DNA from: Planosporangium flavigriseum
GTDB taxonomy: Bacteria > Actinomycetota > Actinomycetes > Mycobacteriales > Micromonosporaceae
Assembly (NCBI RefSeq): GCF_011947225.1
Contig: NZ_JAATVW010000029.1
Span: 1-45,562, forward strand
Direction of reading: 5' to 3'
DNA length: 45,562 nucleotides
Shown here: positions 33,162 to 42,885 of the stretch, piece by piece
Position numbering within the stretch: the stretch's first letter is position 1
Layout: every line of letters starts with the position of its first letter
Notes under the pieces: generated by a model
Seen by the model: the letters and a program-made list of their open reading frames with translations, nothing else
Told to the model about the DNA's origin: nothing
Databases searched by the model: none
Translations under genes and position numbers: made by a program

Positions 33162-34682
33162 TTAAGAATCGGATGAGAAGCCAGCATCAGCCGAAATGCC
33201 GTTCCGCTCCAGCGGAAGCCGTACGGTCATCAGCGCCCCACCCGTCGCGGAGCGGCCAACGGTGACGGTGCCGCCGTGCTGGGCGATGGTCTGCGCGACG
33301 ATCGCGAGGCCGAGGCCGGAGCCGGGCATGGACCGCGCGGTGGCCGCCCGGTAGAACCGCTCGAAGACCCGGGGTACGTCCTCCTCCGCGATCCCCGGAC
33401 CGGAGTCGGCGACGGTGAGCACCACGCTGTCGGCGTCCAGGGACAGCGCCGTGTGGACGGCGCCCTGGGGCGGGCTCCACTTGGCGGCGTTGTCGAGGAG
33501 GTTGAGCACCATGCGCTCCAGCGCGAGCGGCCGCCCGGCGACGACGGCGGGCCGTACGTCGGTCTCGAAGCTGACGGCGGTCGCCCGCAGCCGGACGCGT
33601 TGCACCGCCGCGCCGACCACCTCGGCGAGGTCGACCTCCTCGACCGGCTCCGGACTGGCGTCCTGCCGCGCCAACTCGACGAGTTCGTTGGTCAGCTGAG
33701 CCAGCTCGATGACCTGCACCTCCAGGTCCTGGAGCAGTTTCGTCCGGTCCTCGGCCGGCAGCAGCCGGCCGGTGCCCGCTCCGCAGGCCTCCGCCCGTAC
33801 GAGTAGCTCGATGTTGGTGCGCAGGCTGGTCAGCGGGGTACGCAGCTCGTGGCTGGCATCCTCGACCAGCATCCGCTGCGCCGTACGGGACGCGTCCAGC
33901 GCGGCGAGCATCGCGTTGACCGACCGGGCCAGCCGGGCGATCTCGTCCTCCCCGCTGACCGGGATCGCCGCCTGCAGGTTCTGGGTGGCGGCCACGTGCT
34001 CGACCGCGCCGGTGAGGCGCTCGACCGGGGCGAGCCCGGCGCGGGCGACCGTGCGTCCGAGCAGTGCGGCCCCGGCCACGCCGGCCAGGCAGCCGATCGT
34101 CAGCAGCAACCCGAGCTCGCCGAGCGTACGTTGGGTCGGGCCGAGCGCGATGGCGACCTGCACCGCTCCCCCGCCCTTGGCGGGGACGGTGAGCATGCGG
34201 TAGGTCCGCGGGCCGACCTCGACCTCTTCACGTACCGCCGCCTGACGGCCGGTGGCGATGGACCGCGCGGAGGGGGTCACCGGCAGCACGGGGGTCGCGC
34301 CGTTGGCGAGCATGCCGGTGGCGTCGAGGATCTGCCAGCGCGGGCCGATCTCCCTGCGTCCCTGAAAACCGTTACCGGAGTGCTCATCGGAAAAGTCGGG
34401 CCCACCCGGATAGGACTTGTCGGGCACCGCCGGCGTGAGCGACGTCGGCCACTGGCCGGGCTGGGCGGCGATCGCACTCGCGTCGGTGGTGAGCTGCGCG
34501 TCCAGCTGGCGGTACAGCTCCGCGCGTACGGCCAGCCAGGCGAGGCCGCCGACGGCGACCACCGCCACCGCGACCGCCAGCGCGGCGATCGACGACAGCC
34601 GCGCCCGCAGCGACAGCCTGGCCCACCGCCGCGCCAGGAGCTGCCGCCCACCCTTCAAGCTGCCGAATGGGTTGATCTTCAC
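33162..34682 (-). CDS. Sensor histidine kinase of a two-component system (MprB-like)
   Basis: 506 aa from GTG 34682. Transmembrane helices at about 32-54 and 187-210 flank an extracytoplasmic domain of about 130 residues. Then HAMP, HisKA with [19 protein letters not shown] (His near residue 278), and HATPase with [15 protein letters not shown] (N box), [14 protein letters not shown] (G1), [20 protein letters not shown] (F and G2). All catalytic features are present. The start shares GTGA with the regulator stop, so regulator and kinase are coupled. Confidence 0.94.
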   Translation of the reverse strand: MKINPFGSLKGGRQLLARRWARLSLRARLSSIAALAVAVAVVAVGGLAWLAVRAELYRQLDAQLTTDASAIAAQPGQWPTSLTPAVPDKSYPGGPDFSDEHSGNGFQGRREIGPRWQILDATGMLANGATPVLPVTPSARSIATGRQAAVREEVEVGPRTYRMLTVPAKGGGAVQVAIALGPTQRTLGELGLLLTIGCLAGVAGAALLGRTVARAGLAPVERLTGAVEHVAATQNLQAAIPVSGEDEIARLARSVNAMLAALDASRTAQRMLVEDASHELRTPLTSLRTNIELLVRAEACGAGTGRLLPAEDRTKLLQDLEVQVIELAQLTNELVELARQDASPEPVEEVDLAEVVGAAVQRVRLRATAVSFETDVRPAVVAGRPLALERMVLNLLDNAAKWSPPQGAVHTALSLDADSVVLTVADSGPGIAEEDVPRVFERFYRAATARSMPGSGLGLAIVAQTIAQHGGTVTVGRSATGGALMTVRLPLERNGISADAGFSSDS

Positions 34683-35395
34683 AGTGGCTGCTCCCGCAGC
34701 GCGTACCCGACGCCCCGGACGGTGTGCAGCAGGCGCGGCTCGCCGTCGGCTTCCAACTTGCGGCGCAGATAGCCCAGGTACACGTGCAGGCTGTTGGAGG
34801 TCTCGCCGAAGTCGTACCCCCAGACGTGTTCGAACAGGATCGGCCGGGTCAGCACCTGGCGCGGGTGGCGCAGAAAGACCTCCAGGATGGCGAACTCGGT
34901 ACGGGTCAGCCGTACTTCGCGCGGGCCCCGTCGCACCTCCCGGGTGGCCGGGTCGAGGGTCAGGTCGGCGAAGCGCAGGACGCCGGAGTCGACCGGCTCC
35001 GCGGCCGGCTCGGCGGCTTCGTTCGGGCCGGCGAGGTTCGACCGGCGCAGCAGCGCGCGCAGCCGGGCCAGCAACTCCTGCAGAGCGAACGGCTTGATCA
35101 GATAGTCGTCGGCACCGGCATCGAGCCCGGCGACCCGGTCCCCCACGCTGTCGCGAGCGGTGAGCATGAGCACCGGAAGCAGCATGCCCTCGGCACGCAT
35201 CTGCCGGCACGCCTCCAGCCCGTCCAGGCGCGGCATCATCACGTCCATGATCACAGCGTCGGGCTCCTGGCTGCGGATCAGGTCAATGGCGGCGAGCCCG
35301 TCCTCCGCGGCGGCCACCTCGTAGCCCTCGAAGCGGAGCGTGCGCGACAGCGAGTCGCGCACCGCCGCATCGTCGTCGACCACCAGAATCCGCAC
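34679..35395 (-). CDS. OmpR-family response regulator (MprA-like)
   Basis: 238 aa from GTG 35395, with GGGGGGAG 4 nt upstream. The receiver has acidic residues Asp7-Asp9, phosphoacceptor Asp51 ([12 protein letters not shown]), Thr79 and Lys101 (YLIKPF). The winged-helix effector reads [20 protein letters not shown], then [20 protein letters not shown] with the recognition helix, and [12 protein letters not shown]. It is MprA-like; that label rests on general resemblance only. Targets may include the divergent glycosyltransferase operon, 442 bp away. Confidence 0.95.
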   Translation of the reverse strand: MRILVVDDDAAVRDSLSRTLRFEGYEVAAAEDGLAAIDLIRSQEPDAVIMDVMMPRLDGLEACRQMRAEGMLLPVLMLTARDSVGDRVAGLDAGADDYLIKPFALQELLARLRALLRRSNLAGPNEAAEPAAEPVDSGVLRFADLTLDPATREVRRGPREVRLTRTEFAILEVFLRHPRQVLTRPILFEHVWGYDFGETSNSLHVYLGYLRRKLEADGEPRLLHTVRGVGYALREQPL

Positions 35396-35837
35396 CCGAC
35401 TCCCCCCAATTCCACCTATCGCGTTGGCCGTACCGCGTTTGCCAGATGGCGGGCGGGCAGGTACCAGTTTGCGAAGCACGCCGACTTCCGGAGCAGGCCG
35501 ACGAACAGCACCGCGAGCCGAGCCGACCGCCAGCGAGCAGCGCCCGGGCAACACAATCTACCCGCCCGGGCCCGTAGGCCCGCCGTGCACGCCGGTCCCC
35601 AACTACCTGACCGCCACAACCTCAGTACTCCATAAGAGGGGCCTAAGAAACCGGTAGGAGCACGACGAAACCGCCCGGCAGCGCCTTGGCAACGGTCCGA
35701 GAATGCCTATGATCCGCATGCCCCTACGACCTGTAGTGATGAGTGGGGAACGGCAACCGGTTGTTCAGACGGGCACCAGCCGGCTGTAACGCGCTCACGG
35801 GACAGTGATCTTCTGCCCGTTCGCCGAAAGGAACGCC
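35396..35837. promoter_or_regulatory. 442-bp divergent intergenic region
   Basis: No ORF here is supported by a ribosome-binding site. GCCCGGGC-type palindromes flank CAACACAATCTACCC around 35547-35571. Facing the glycosyltransferase there is a weak promoter candidate, TTGTTC (35761-35766) and TGTAAC (35785-35790) with an 18-bp spacer. The region must also hold the promoter of the two-component system. Confidence 0.4.
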
Positions 35838-37040
35838 ATGGCAGTCGCCACCGCGCGCCATCAGCCCAGCGCCGGTACACCGGACGCCGCGATCGCTCAG
35901 GCCAGGCCGCCGGAGGTTGCGCCCCCGCAGACCCTGGTGCCACAGGTCGCGGCGGCCCGGCAGCACGGGCGCGTGGTCGTGGTGTCGGCCAGCGTCGGGG
36001 CCGGACACGACGGGGCGGCCGCCGAACTCACCCGGCAACTGCGCGCCGCCGGGCTCACGGTCGACCGCCATGACTTTCTCGACATCCTTCCCCGCGGCTG
36101 GGGTCGCCTGGTCCGGAGCGTGTACCGGGCCGAACTCACGGTGGCGCCACGAACCTGGGGGTGGGTCGCGAACGCGACCGGGAGCAGCGCGACGTCGACC
36201 CGCACCTCGGCCGGGCTCAGCCGCGTCGCGGGCGCCCGCATGATGGAGGCGGTCGGATCGGACCCGTCCGTCGTGCTGTCGACGTACCCGCTCGCCAGCC
36301 AACTCCTCGGGCGACTGCGGCAGGAGGGGCGGCTCACCGCACCCGCCGCGACGTTCCTGACCGACATGTCGGTACATCCACTGTGGGTCGCGCCCGGAGT
36401 CGATGCCCATCTCGCGCTCCACCCCGTACCCGCGACCCAGGCCCGCTCGCTCGGCGCGCGCAACACCGTCGTAGCCGGCGCCGCCGTGGCCCCGGGCTTC
36501 CGCCCCCGCCGGGACGACCCGGAACGCCTCGCCGCGCGGCGGGCGTTCGGGCTGCCCGGCCACGCGCGGCTGGCGCTGGTCGTGGCCGGCTCGTGGGGTG
36601 TCGGGTCCGTCGGCCGCTCGGCCCGCGACATCGCCGACACCGGCCTGGCGGTGCCGGTGGTGGTGTGCGGGCGGAACGAGCCGCTCCGCAAGCGGCTGAG
36701 CCGCGACCGCCGGGTCATCACGCTGGGCTGGGTCGACGACATGGCGACCCTCATCCGAGCCTGCGACCTCGTCGTCCAGAACGCCGGTGGGCTGAGTTCG
36801 CTGGAGTCATTGGCGTCGGGCGTACCCGTACTGACCTACCGCTGCCTCCCCGGGCACGGCGAGACCAATGCCGCGGCCCTCGAACGGGCCGGCTGGGCGG
36901 AGTGGGTACAGCACCGCCGTGACCTGGGCACGGCGCTCACCCGCACGTTCGCGCTGCCGGGACCGTCGACCTTCCCTCGCATCCACGCCGTTGACGCGAT
37001 CATGGGAATCGCCGCCCGCGCTTCTAGCGTCCTCGCGTGA
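35838..37040 (+). CDS. MGDG-synthase/MurG-like glycosyltransferase
   Basis: 400 aa from ATG 35838 (AAAGGA 5 nt upstream). The N-terminal domain has VVVVSASVGAGHDGAAAELTRQL (about residues 51-73), the GxGH loop of the MGDG synthase/MurG class. The C-terminal GT-B domain has VVAGSWGVGSVG and VVQNAGGLSSLESLASGVPVLTY, the nucleotide-sugar site. These enzymes transfer sugar from a nucleotide donor to a lipid on the inner leaflet. The next gene, a NodB deacetylase, overlaps by GTGA, which suggests an N-acetylhexosamine-containing glycolipid as product; inferred. Confidence 0.87.
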   Translation: MAVATARHQPSAGTPDAAIAQARPPEVAPPQTLVPQVAAARQHGRVVVVSASVGAGHDGAAAELTRQLRAAGLTVDRHDFLDILPRGWGRLVRSVYRAELTVAPRTWGWVANATGSSATSTRTSAGLSRVAGARMMEAVGSDPSVVLSTYPLASQLLGRLRQEGRLTAPAATFLTDMSVHPLWVAPGVDAHLALHPVPATQARSLGARNTVVAGAAVAPGFRPRRDDPERLAARRAFGLPGHARLALVVAGSWGVGSVGRSARDIADTGLAVPVVVCGRNEPLRKRLSRDRRVITLGWVDDMATLIRACDLVVQNAGGLSSLESLASGVPVLTYRCLPGHGETNAAALERAGWAEWVQHRRDLGTALTRTFALPGPSTFPRIHAVDAIMGIAARASSVLA

Positions 37041-37750
37041 AAGGCTCCCGGATTCTCGCCACCGGCGCCGCGCTCACGCTAGCCGCCCACGCGGCTCCCG
37101 CGCTGACCTCGATCGCACCGCTACGCCGCCGCCTGCTACCCGGCCTGTCCGGCACGGGGCTGCGCAACCATGTGGCGCTGACCTTCGACGACGGCCCCGA
37201 TCCCCGGTCCACGCCCGCGTTCCTGGACCTCCTGCGCGCCCAGCACGTACGCGCGACGTTCTTCCTCCTCGGCAACATGCTCATCCGGGCGCCGCAACTC
37301 GGCGCCGAACTGGTGGCGGCCGGGCACGAAGTCGCCATTCACGGCTGGGAGCATCGCTGCCTGATCGCCCGCGGCCCGCGCGCCACGTACGACGACATCG
37401 CCCGCGCCCGCGACCTGGTCGCGGCGGTCACCGGCCGGCAACCACAGTGGTACCGGCCGCCGTACGGCGTGCTGACCACCGCGGCGCTGAACGCCGCCCG
37501 GCGGCTCGACCTCGCCCCGGTGCTGTGGACGGCCTGGGGACGCGACTGGGAGGCCCGCGCCACGCCGGAGTCGGTGCTGGCCACCGTCGCCGGCCGGTTG
37601 CGCGGCGGCGGGACGGTCCTGCTGCACGACTCCGACTGCACGTCGGCGCCCGGATCCTGGCGGCGTACCCTCGCGGCGCTGCCTGAGTTGATCGACGACG
37701 TCCGGGGCCGGGGGCTGCGCATCGGCCCGCTGGCCGAACACGGCCACTGA
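37037..37750 (+). CDS. Polysaccharide deacetylase (NodB/CE4)
   Basis: 237 aa. An N-terminal signal-like helix (ILATGAALTLAAHAAPAL) precedes the CE4 domain. All five motifs are visible: LTFDDGPDP (catalytic base and metal Asp), AIHGWEH (H-x3-H metal ligands), RPPYG, LWTAWGRDW and TVLLHDSD. Removes acetyl from N-acetylated sugars. GTG start overlaps the glycosyltransferase stop. A 14-bp hairpin follows the stop, closing a two-gene operon. Confidence 0.92.
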   Translation: MKGSRILATGAALTLAAHAAPALTSIAPLRRRLLPGLSGTGLRNHVALTFDDGPDPRSTPAFLDLLRAQHVRATFFLLGNMLIRAPQLGAELVAAGHEVAIHGWEHRCLIARGPRATYDDIARARDLVAAVTGRQPQWYRPPYGVLTTAALNAARRLDLAPVLWTAWGRDWEARATPESVLATVAGRLRGGGTVLLHDSDCTSAPGSWRRTLAALPELIDDVRGRGLRIGPLAEHGH

Positions 37751-37753
37751 GCC

Positions 37754-37791
37754 TCGGAGGCGGCTGGCCACAGTGGACCAGCCGCCTCCGA
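37754..37791 (+). terminator. 14-bp hairpin after the deacetylase
   Basis: TCGGAGGCGGCTGG (37754-37767) pairs perfectly with 37778-37791 around a 10-nt loop, starting 3 nt after the stop codon. Confidence 0.75.
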
Positions 37792-37950
37792 TGCGATGAC
37801 GATTAGTTCCAGATGCCGATCAGTTACCGGAGCGCCGGCGGGTACCGGCGTCGGTCCGGCAAAGCATCACACGCCAGAGAGAACCTAGACATAGGCGAAA
37901 ATGGGTATAACGCGACGGCTCGACAGACCGAGCTTCCCCCGGGCAAACGA

Positions 37951-37983
37951 ACCCCGCACCGTCGACATCAGACGGTGCGGGGT
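37951..37983 (-). terminator. 12-bp hairpin downstream of the HTH protein gene
   Basis: ACCCCGCACCGT (37951-37962) pairs with 37972-37983 around a 9-nt loop. On the minus strand it starts 15 nt after the stop of the HTH gene, so it is most likely that gene's terminator. The 160-bp stretch 37792-37950 otherwise shows no gene. Confidence 0.7.
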
Positions 37984-37998
37984 CGCTTGTGACGCACC

Positions 37999-38637
37999 CT
38001 ATGACTCGAGCAGCCCCAGATTGCGCAGGCGGCGCAGCCATCCGGTCGCGGTGTGACGGGGCACGCCGTAGTGCCGCGCGAGCGCCGTGGTACCACCCAC
38101 CTCACGGTACGCCGAAAGCACCTCACCCGGCTCCGGCATCCGGCGGTACGCCCGGCGGCCGTTCGCCGGCTGCGCCGCGGCGGCCGCGGCGGCCGCCGCG
38201 GCCGCCCGGTCGGCCTTCGGCTGGCGCGTACGCGACGGCGCCTTCTTCGCGGGCGCCGCGCGAGCCGTCTTCTTCGGCCGGGATGACCGGCCAGTGCGCA
38301 CGGACGACACTGACGCCTCCGACGCCTCCGGCACCTCCTCGGCAACCTGAGCTTCGGAGACTTCAGCCGCCAACCCGGAGACATCAACCTGCGTCGACCC
38401 ATGCCCGTTCGGTCCGGGCGTCGCCGTCACGGCCGCCGGCGCGGGCGGAACGAGCGCGGCGATGAGTTGGTCCAGGTTCAGCGCCGGTAGCTGCTGCGGA
38501 AAGATCGCGCCGCCCGCTGTCGCCCGTACGGTCAGTTCGGTAATGCGCGCGCTACCGGATGTCGTGTCCACCCTGATGGTGGTGCGCGCTCCGGCTTCGT
38601 CATCGTTGGGGGTGATGGTGATGGTGTAGCCAGCCAC
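37999..38637 (-). CDS. HTH protein with histone-H1-like Ala/Lys linker, possible nucleoid protein
   Basis: 212 aa from GTG 38637 (GGAGG 7 nt upstream). Three parts: a beta-rich N-terminal domain (VAGYTITITPNDDEAGARTT to about residue 70), a long low-complexity linker with acidic then Lys/Arg/Pro/Ala segments (PKKTARAAPAKKAPSRTRQP) and an 11-Ala run, and a C-terminal helix-turn-helix (EVLSAYREVGGTTALARHYG, then VPRHTATGWLRRLRNLGLL). The linker resembles those of HupS-like or H1-like DNA-bending proteins. I do not know a characterised homologue. It looks like a DNA-binding architectural or regulatory protein. Confidence 0.72.
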   Translation of the reverse strand: MAGYTITITPNDDEAGARTTIRVDTTSGSARITELTVRATAGGAIFPQQLPALNLDQLIAALVPPAPAAVTATPGPNGHGSTQVDVSGLAAEVSEAQVAEEVPEASEASVSSVRTGRSSRPKKTARAAPAKKAPSRTRQPKADRAAAAAAAAAAAQPANGRRAYRRMPEPGEVLSAYREVGGTTALARHYGVPRHTATGWLRRLRNLGLLES

Positions 38638-38867
38638 GGTGGAGCCTCCATGGAGCTTCAACGATCGGCTGCCGCCCGGAGGGGAGCAGTCTGGGCGGCG
38701 ACGACAACAGACCACGAATTCCTCGTGATCATTGAGATACTGCCATGGACGAAAGCGTTTTCCTAAGGGAGTTCAACGGATTCCAACGCCTCGCGCTGCC
38801 TACATAAATAAATGTCGATTCTCAGTAAACGAGCTGTCACAACTGGTGCAACAGACAGCGATGCGGC
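38638..38867. promoter_or_regulatory. AT-richer intergenic region upstream of the HTH protein
   Basis: 230 bp between the molybdo-enzyme stop and the HTH gene, both on the minus strand. It is unusually AT-rich for the window around 38740-38820 (for example ACATAAATAAATGT at 38802-38815). The HTH gene promoter should lie here; no single -35/-10 pair stands out. Confidence 0.4.
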
Positions 38868-41057
38868 TCAGGTCGACTCGACCGTCACCGGCACGCCATT
38901 GAGCACCGCGGTACCCGACAAGGGATCCACCCGCAGGTCGTCGGTGAGCCGGTTGGCGTTGACCCCCGCGGTTCCGGCGGCGACGGAAAGCTCCACACCC
39001 GGCAGGTCATGACCCCAGCCGTGCGGGATGCTCACCACGCCCGGCGCGATGTCGTCGGTGACCTCGACGGTGAGCTCAACCCGGCCGACCCGGGAGGAGA
39101 CCCGCGCCTTCCCGCCGTTCACCAACCCGAGCCGCGCCGCGTCGGCCCGGTTGACCACGACCGTGCACAGCTCGCGGCCTTTCACCAGCGCCGGCACGTT
39201 GTGCATCCAGGAGTTGTTGGAGCGCAGGTGCCGCCGGCCGACGACGACGAAATCCCCCGACTCCGGTGCCGGCGCGGCAGCGAGTGCGCGGACCTCGTCG
39301 GCGATCGGCTGCGGACACAGCTCGATCCGCCCCGACGGCGTACGCAGGATCTCCGGGATACGCGGCGTGAGCGGACCGAGGTCGACCCCGTGCGGCTGCT
39401 CACGCAGCCGGGCCAGGTTCAAGCCATCGGGTACGCGGCCGAAGCCGTCGCCGTACGCCCCCGTCCGCAGCCGCAGGTCGACCAGCCGTTCGGCGGCGGT
39501 GTCGCCGGTCAGCAGCGCCGGGTCGGCCCCGAGCTTCGCGCAGGCCTGCCGCAGTTCGCCGTCCTGCCAGGCCTCCACGTCGGCGCGCCAACCCAGGCCG
39601 GCGAAGATGGCCATCAGGCGCAGGTAGATCTCGCACTCGTCACGCATCTCCCCGTCCAGCGGCAGAACCGGCGGCGAGAAGTTGGCGACGTTGCGTACGG
39701 CGAACCCGTAGAACGCGACGTCGTAATGGGCGCCGCGGCTGGGCGGAGGCGGCGGCAGGATCACGTCGGCGTGCCGCGACGTCTCGTTGACATACGGGTC
39801 GACGCTGACGACGAAGTCGAGCGTCGAGATCGCGCGGGACAGCCGGTCGGCGTTGGGTACCGACGACGCGGGGTTACCCGCCACCGTGACCAGCGCGCGG
39901 ACCTGCCCCTCCCCGGGCGTCTCGATCTCGTCGGCGAGCGTGACGGCCGGGAACTCGCCGAGGACCTCGGGCAGCCCGCGTACCCGGCTGCGCCAGCGAC
40001 CGGTGGTGAAGCCCGGGCCGGTCCCCTTGCCCCGCCGGCTGTGCGCCGGCAGCGGGAACATCGCCCCGCCTGCCCGGTCGAGGTTGCCGGTGAGAATGTT
40101 CAGCACGTCGACCAGCCAACTCGTCACGGTGCCGCACGCGACGGTCGTGGTGCCGATTCGCCCGTACACGGCGGCGCGCGGCGCGGCGGCGAGCTGGGCC
40201 GTGAGCTCCCGGATGGTCGCCGCGTCCACCCCGCAGCGCGCGGCCATCGCCTCCGGGGTGAACGGCGCGACCAGATCCCGCACGGCGTCGACCCCGTTGA
40301 CATGCTCACTCAGCCTGCCCGGTTTCACCAGCCCGGCCCCGAACAGCGCATTCACCATGCCGAGAAGAAGGAACACATCGGTACCGGGCCGGATCGGCAC
40401 GTACTGGTCGGCCGCCTGAGCGGTGCGACTGCGGCGCGGGTCGACCACGACGAACCGGCCGCCACGCGCCCGCAGCGCCTTCAGCCGTCCGGGAGCGTCG
40501 GGAACCGTCCACAGGCTGCCGTTGGACGAGTAGGGGTCGGCGCCGAGTATCACCAGGAAGTCGGTGCGATCGATGTCGGGTACGGGGATCGCGAACGGGC
40601 CGCCGAACAGGTATCCGCACGACACGTGCTTGGGCATCTGGTCGAGCGTCGAGGCGGTGTAGACGTTGCGCGAGCCGAGCGCCTTGCGCAGCAGGCCGGC
40701 GTAGAGGTTGCCGGCGAGCGTGTGCACGTTCGGGTTGCCGAGGTAGATCGCGACGGCGTCCCGGCCATGCTCAGAGATGATCCGGGTGAGGCCGGCGTCG
40801 ACCGCGGAGAACGCCTCGTCCCACCCGGCCGGCACGAGCGCGCCGTCCCGGCGGATCCGCGGGGTCCGCAGCCGGTCGGGGTCGGCGTCCAGTTCCCCGA
40901 ACGAGGCGCCCTTGGGGCAGATGAAGCCGTGGCTGAGCACGTCGTCGGCGTCCCCGCGGACGCGGGTGAGGCGGTCACCGGAGACGGTGAGCTCCAGGCC
41001 ACAGGTGGCTTCACACAGTGGACAGGTGGTGTACGCGGTGCGTGGTTGGTCGACCAT
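38868..41057 (-). CDS. Molybdopterin-dependent oxidoreductase (DMSO-reductase superfamily)
   Basis: 729 aa, cytoplasmic (no Tat signal). A [4Fe-4S] site is formed by Cys12, Cys15, Cys19 and Cys47 (TTCPLCEATCGLEL, FICPKG). Molybdopterin-binding regions follow: LVILGADPYSSNGSLW, VVVDPRRSRTAQAADQYVPI, and the C-terminal NRADAARLGLVNGGKARVSS domain. By eye the metal-ligand position of formate dehydrogenase (Sec140 in FdhF) aligns with Asp139 (ASTLDQMPKH), so formate dehydrogenase activity is unlikely. The redox partner and substrate are unknown. ATG 41057 lies 28 bp after the TetR gene, so it may be in the same transcript as the kinase/dehydrogenase pair. Confidence 0.88.
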   Translation of the reverse strand: MVDQPRTAYTTCPLCEATCGLELTVSGDRLTRVRGDADDVLSHGFICPKGASFGELDADPDRLRTPRIRRDGALVPAGWDEAFSAVDAGLTRIISEHGRDAVAIYLGNPNVHTLAGNLYAGLLRKALGSRNVYTASTLDQMPKHVSCGYLFGGPFAIPVPDIDRTDFLVILGADPYSSNGSLWTVPDAPGRLKALRARGGRFVVVDPRRSRTAQAADQYVPIRPGTDVFLLLGMVNALFGAGLVKPGRLSEHVNGVDAVRDLVAPFTPEAMAARCGVDAATIRELTAQLAAAPRAAVYGRIGTTTVACGTVTSWLVDVLNILTGNLDRAGGAMFPLPAHSRRGKGTGPGFTTGRWRSRVRGLPEVLGEFPAVTLADEIETPGEGQVRALVTVAGNPASSVPNADRLSRAISTLDFVVSVDPYVNETSRHADVILPPPPPSRGAHYDVAFYGFAVRNVANFSPPVLPLDGEMRDECEIYLRLMAIFAGLGWRADVEAWQDGELRQACAKLGADPALLTGDTAAERLVDLRLRTGAYGDGFGRVPDGLNLARLREQPHGVDLGPLTPRIPEILRTPSGRIELCPQPIADEVRALAAAPAPESGDFVVVGRRHLRSNNSWMHNVPALVKGRELCTVVVNRADAARLGLVNGGKARVSSRVGRVELTVEVTDDIAPGVVSIPHGWGHDLPGVELSVAAGTAGVNANRLTDDLRVDPLSGTAVLNGVPVTVEST

Positions 41058-41085
41058 GAACCCTCCCCGTCAAGTTACCGGCCAG

Positions 41086-41679
41086 TTAACCTTCTGCGAC
41101 CCCGGATGGCGAGAGCCCCGCAAGGACGAAGTCGGCGATCTCGTCGGCCAGTTGCCGGGGCGAGGTCGGGCCGCCGGGCTGGTACCACTGTGGCAACTGG
41201 TTGACGACGCCGAACACGACCAGCGTCACGGTGTCGGCCGAGGCGACGGCCGCGAAGGTTCCGTCCGCCTGCCCGCGCGCCACCAGGTCGCGGAACGCCT
41301 CGTGGTACCGGCGGCGCTGCGCCCGCAGCGCCGCCATCGGCTCGGTGGGGAGCTTGTGCATCTCCCGGGCGAACACCGCGGCCTCGGCCAGCCGTGCGGT
41401 GGTCGTCTCGACGAGGTCGACGATCAGCGCCCGGATGACGTCGCCGGGCACGCCACCAGCAGCCAGGATGCCGTCGAGGTGCGCCAACTGCTCGCTGATG
41501 AGCCGGTGGTAGATCTCGTACAGCAGGTCGTCCTTGGACCGGAAGTAGTGGTACATCGCGCCCTTGGTGACCGCAGCCCGCGCCACGATCTCCTGTACGG
41601 ACGTGGCGTCGAAGCCCTGGGTCGCGAACAGGCTGACCGCGGCATCGAGCAGCCTCCCCTGGACGGGGCTCAACGCCAT
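41086..41679 (-). CDS. TetR-family regulator
   Basis: 197 aa from ATG 41679. The HTH domain is at residues 8-55: [39 protein letters not shown] and [13 protein letters not shown]. The C-terminal ligand domain resembles regulators of acyl-CoA metabolism. The start lies inside the last codons of the dehydrogenase (10-bp overlap), so it is co-transcribed with the genes it probably controls, through the palindrome at 43893-43906. Confidence 0.93.
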   Translation of the reverse strand: MALSPVQGRLLDAAVSLFATQGFDATSVQEIVARAAVTKGAMYHYFRSKDDLLYEIYHRLISEQLAHLDGILAAGGVPGDVIRALIVDLVETTTARLAEAAVFAREMHKLPTEPMAALRAQRRRYHEAFRDLVARGQADGTFAAVASADTVTLVVFGVVNQLPQWYQPGGPTSPRQLADEIADFVLAGLSPSGVAEG

Positions 41680-42881
41680 CTGGCCAGCTCGCGGCGCGCC
41701 ACCGAGCGGCGGTGCACCTCGTCCGGCCCGTCGGCGAGCTGGAGGGTACGGGCGTGTGAGTACAGGTTGGCCAGCGGCGTGTCCTGGCTGACACCGGCCG
41801 CGCCGTGCGCCTGGATCGCCTTGTCGATGACCCACCGCGCGACCTCCGGCGCGACCACCTTGATCGCCGAGATCTCCATGGCCGCGCCCTTGTTGCCGAC
41901 CGTGTCCATCAGCCAGGCCGTCTTGAGCGTCAGCAGCCGCGCCTGCTCGATCCGGATGCGCGCTTCCGCGATCCACTCCTGCACCACGCCGTGCTGCGCG
42001 ATGGCGACGCCGAACGTCTGCCGGGACAGCACCCGCTGGCACATCAGCTCCAGCGCGCGCTCCGCCATGCCGATCAACCGCATGCAGTGGTGGATGCGCC
42101 CCGGCCCGAGGCGGGCCTGGGCGAGCGCGAAGCCCTCGTTCTCGGTACCGAGGAGATTCGCAGCGGGTACCCGGACGTTGTCGAATCCGATCTCGGCGTG
42201 CCCGCCGTGCGGGCCGTCGGTGTACCCGAAGACGGTCGTGGGGCGCACGATCGTCACCCCGGGGGTGTCCAGGGGTACGAGAATCATGCTGTGCCGGCGG
42301 TGCTTGGGCCCGTCGGGGTCGCTGACGCCCATCACGATGGAGACCTTGCAGCGCGGGTTCATCGCACCCGACGACCACCACTTGCGGCCGTTGATGACGT
42401 AGGAGTCGCCGTCACGCTCGATCCGGGTGGCGATGTTGGTGGCGTCGGAGCTGGCCACCTCCGGCTCGGTCATCGAGAAGCAGGAGCGGATCTCGCCGTC
42501 GAGCAGGGGCTTCAGCCAGCGCTCCTGCTGCTCCGGCGTGCCGAACATGGCCAGGATCTCCATGTTGCCGGTGTCCGGCGCGGCGCAGTTCATCGCCTCC
42601 GGTGCGATCAGCGGGCTGCGGCCGGACAGCTCCGCGATCGGCGCGTACTCCAGGTTGGACAGTCCGGCGCCGAACTCGGAGTGCGGCAGGAACAGGTTCC
42701 ACAGGCCGCGCTTGCGCGCCTCCGCCTTCAGCTCCTCCATGATCGGCGGGGCATCCCACTCGCCGGGGCGCTGCGCGACCTGCTCTTCGAACATCTTCTC
42801 CGCCGGGTACACGCAGTCGCGCAGGAACTCCGCGGCTTTTTCGTGCATCTCCTTCGCGCGATCGCTGAATGCGAAGTCCAT
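41670..42881 (-). CDS. Acyl-CoA dehydrogenase (ACAD10/11-like)
   Basis: 403 aa flavoprotein. Typical segments: [20 protein letters not shown], the FAD/substrate loop [40 protein letters not shown], and the C-terminal [20 protein letters not shown] with [10 protein letters not shown]. The sequence type is that of the long-chain ACADs related to the ACAD domain of human ACAD10/11 and bacterial relatives such as LvaC. It follows the APH-like kinase by 4 bp, mirroring the kinase-dehydrogenase fusion in the animal proteins. It probably oxidises or removes phosphate from a phosphorylated hydroxyacyl-CoA; this is inferred from context. Confidence 0.92.
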   Translation of the reverse strand: MDFAFSDRAKEMHEKAAEFLRDCVYPAEKMFEEQVAQRPGEWDAPPIMEELKAEARKRGLWNLFLPHSEFGAGLSNLEYAPIAELSGRSPLIAPEAMNCAAPDTGNMEILAMFGTPEQQERWLKPLLDGEIRSCFSMTEPEVASSDATNIATRIERDGDSYVINGRKWWSSGAMNPRCKVSIVMGVSDPDGPKHRRHSMILVPLDTPGVTIVRPTTVFGYTDGPHGGHAEIGFDNVRVPAANLLGTENEGFALAQARLGPGRIHHCMRLIGMAERALELMCQRVLSRQTFGVAIAQHGVVQEWIAEARIRIEQARLLTLKTAWLMDTVGNKGAAMEISAIKVVAPEVARWVIDKAIQAHGAAGVSQDTPLANLYSHARTLQLADGPDEVHRRSVARRELARWR

Positions 42882-42885
42882 CTGG

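Noticed and set aside
33162-35210. 682-aa version of the sensor kinase
   Set aside because: The first 175 residues are the response-regulator DNA read in another frame. The GTG at 34682 overlaps the regulator stop and begins a normal kinase.
39009-41204. 731-aa plus-strand open frame opposite the molybdo-enzyme
   Set aside because: Mirror frame with Arg/Asp/Val-rich composition; the minus-strand frame has the Fe-S and molybdopterin motifs.
41086-42381. 431-aa version of the TetR protein
   Set aside because: The extra N-terminal part is out-of-frame dehydrogenase sequence. ATG 41679 begins a normal TetR domain.
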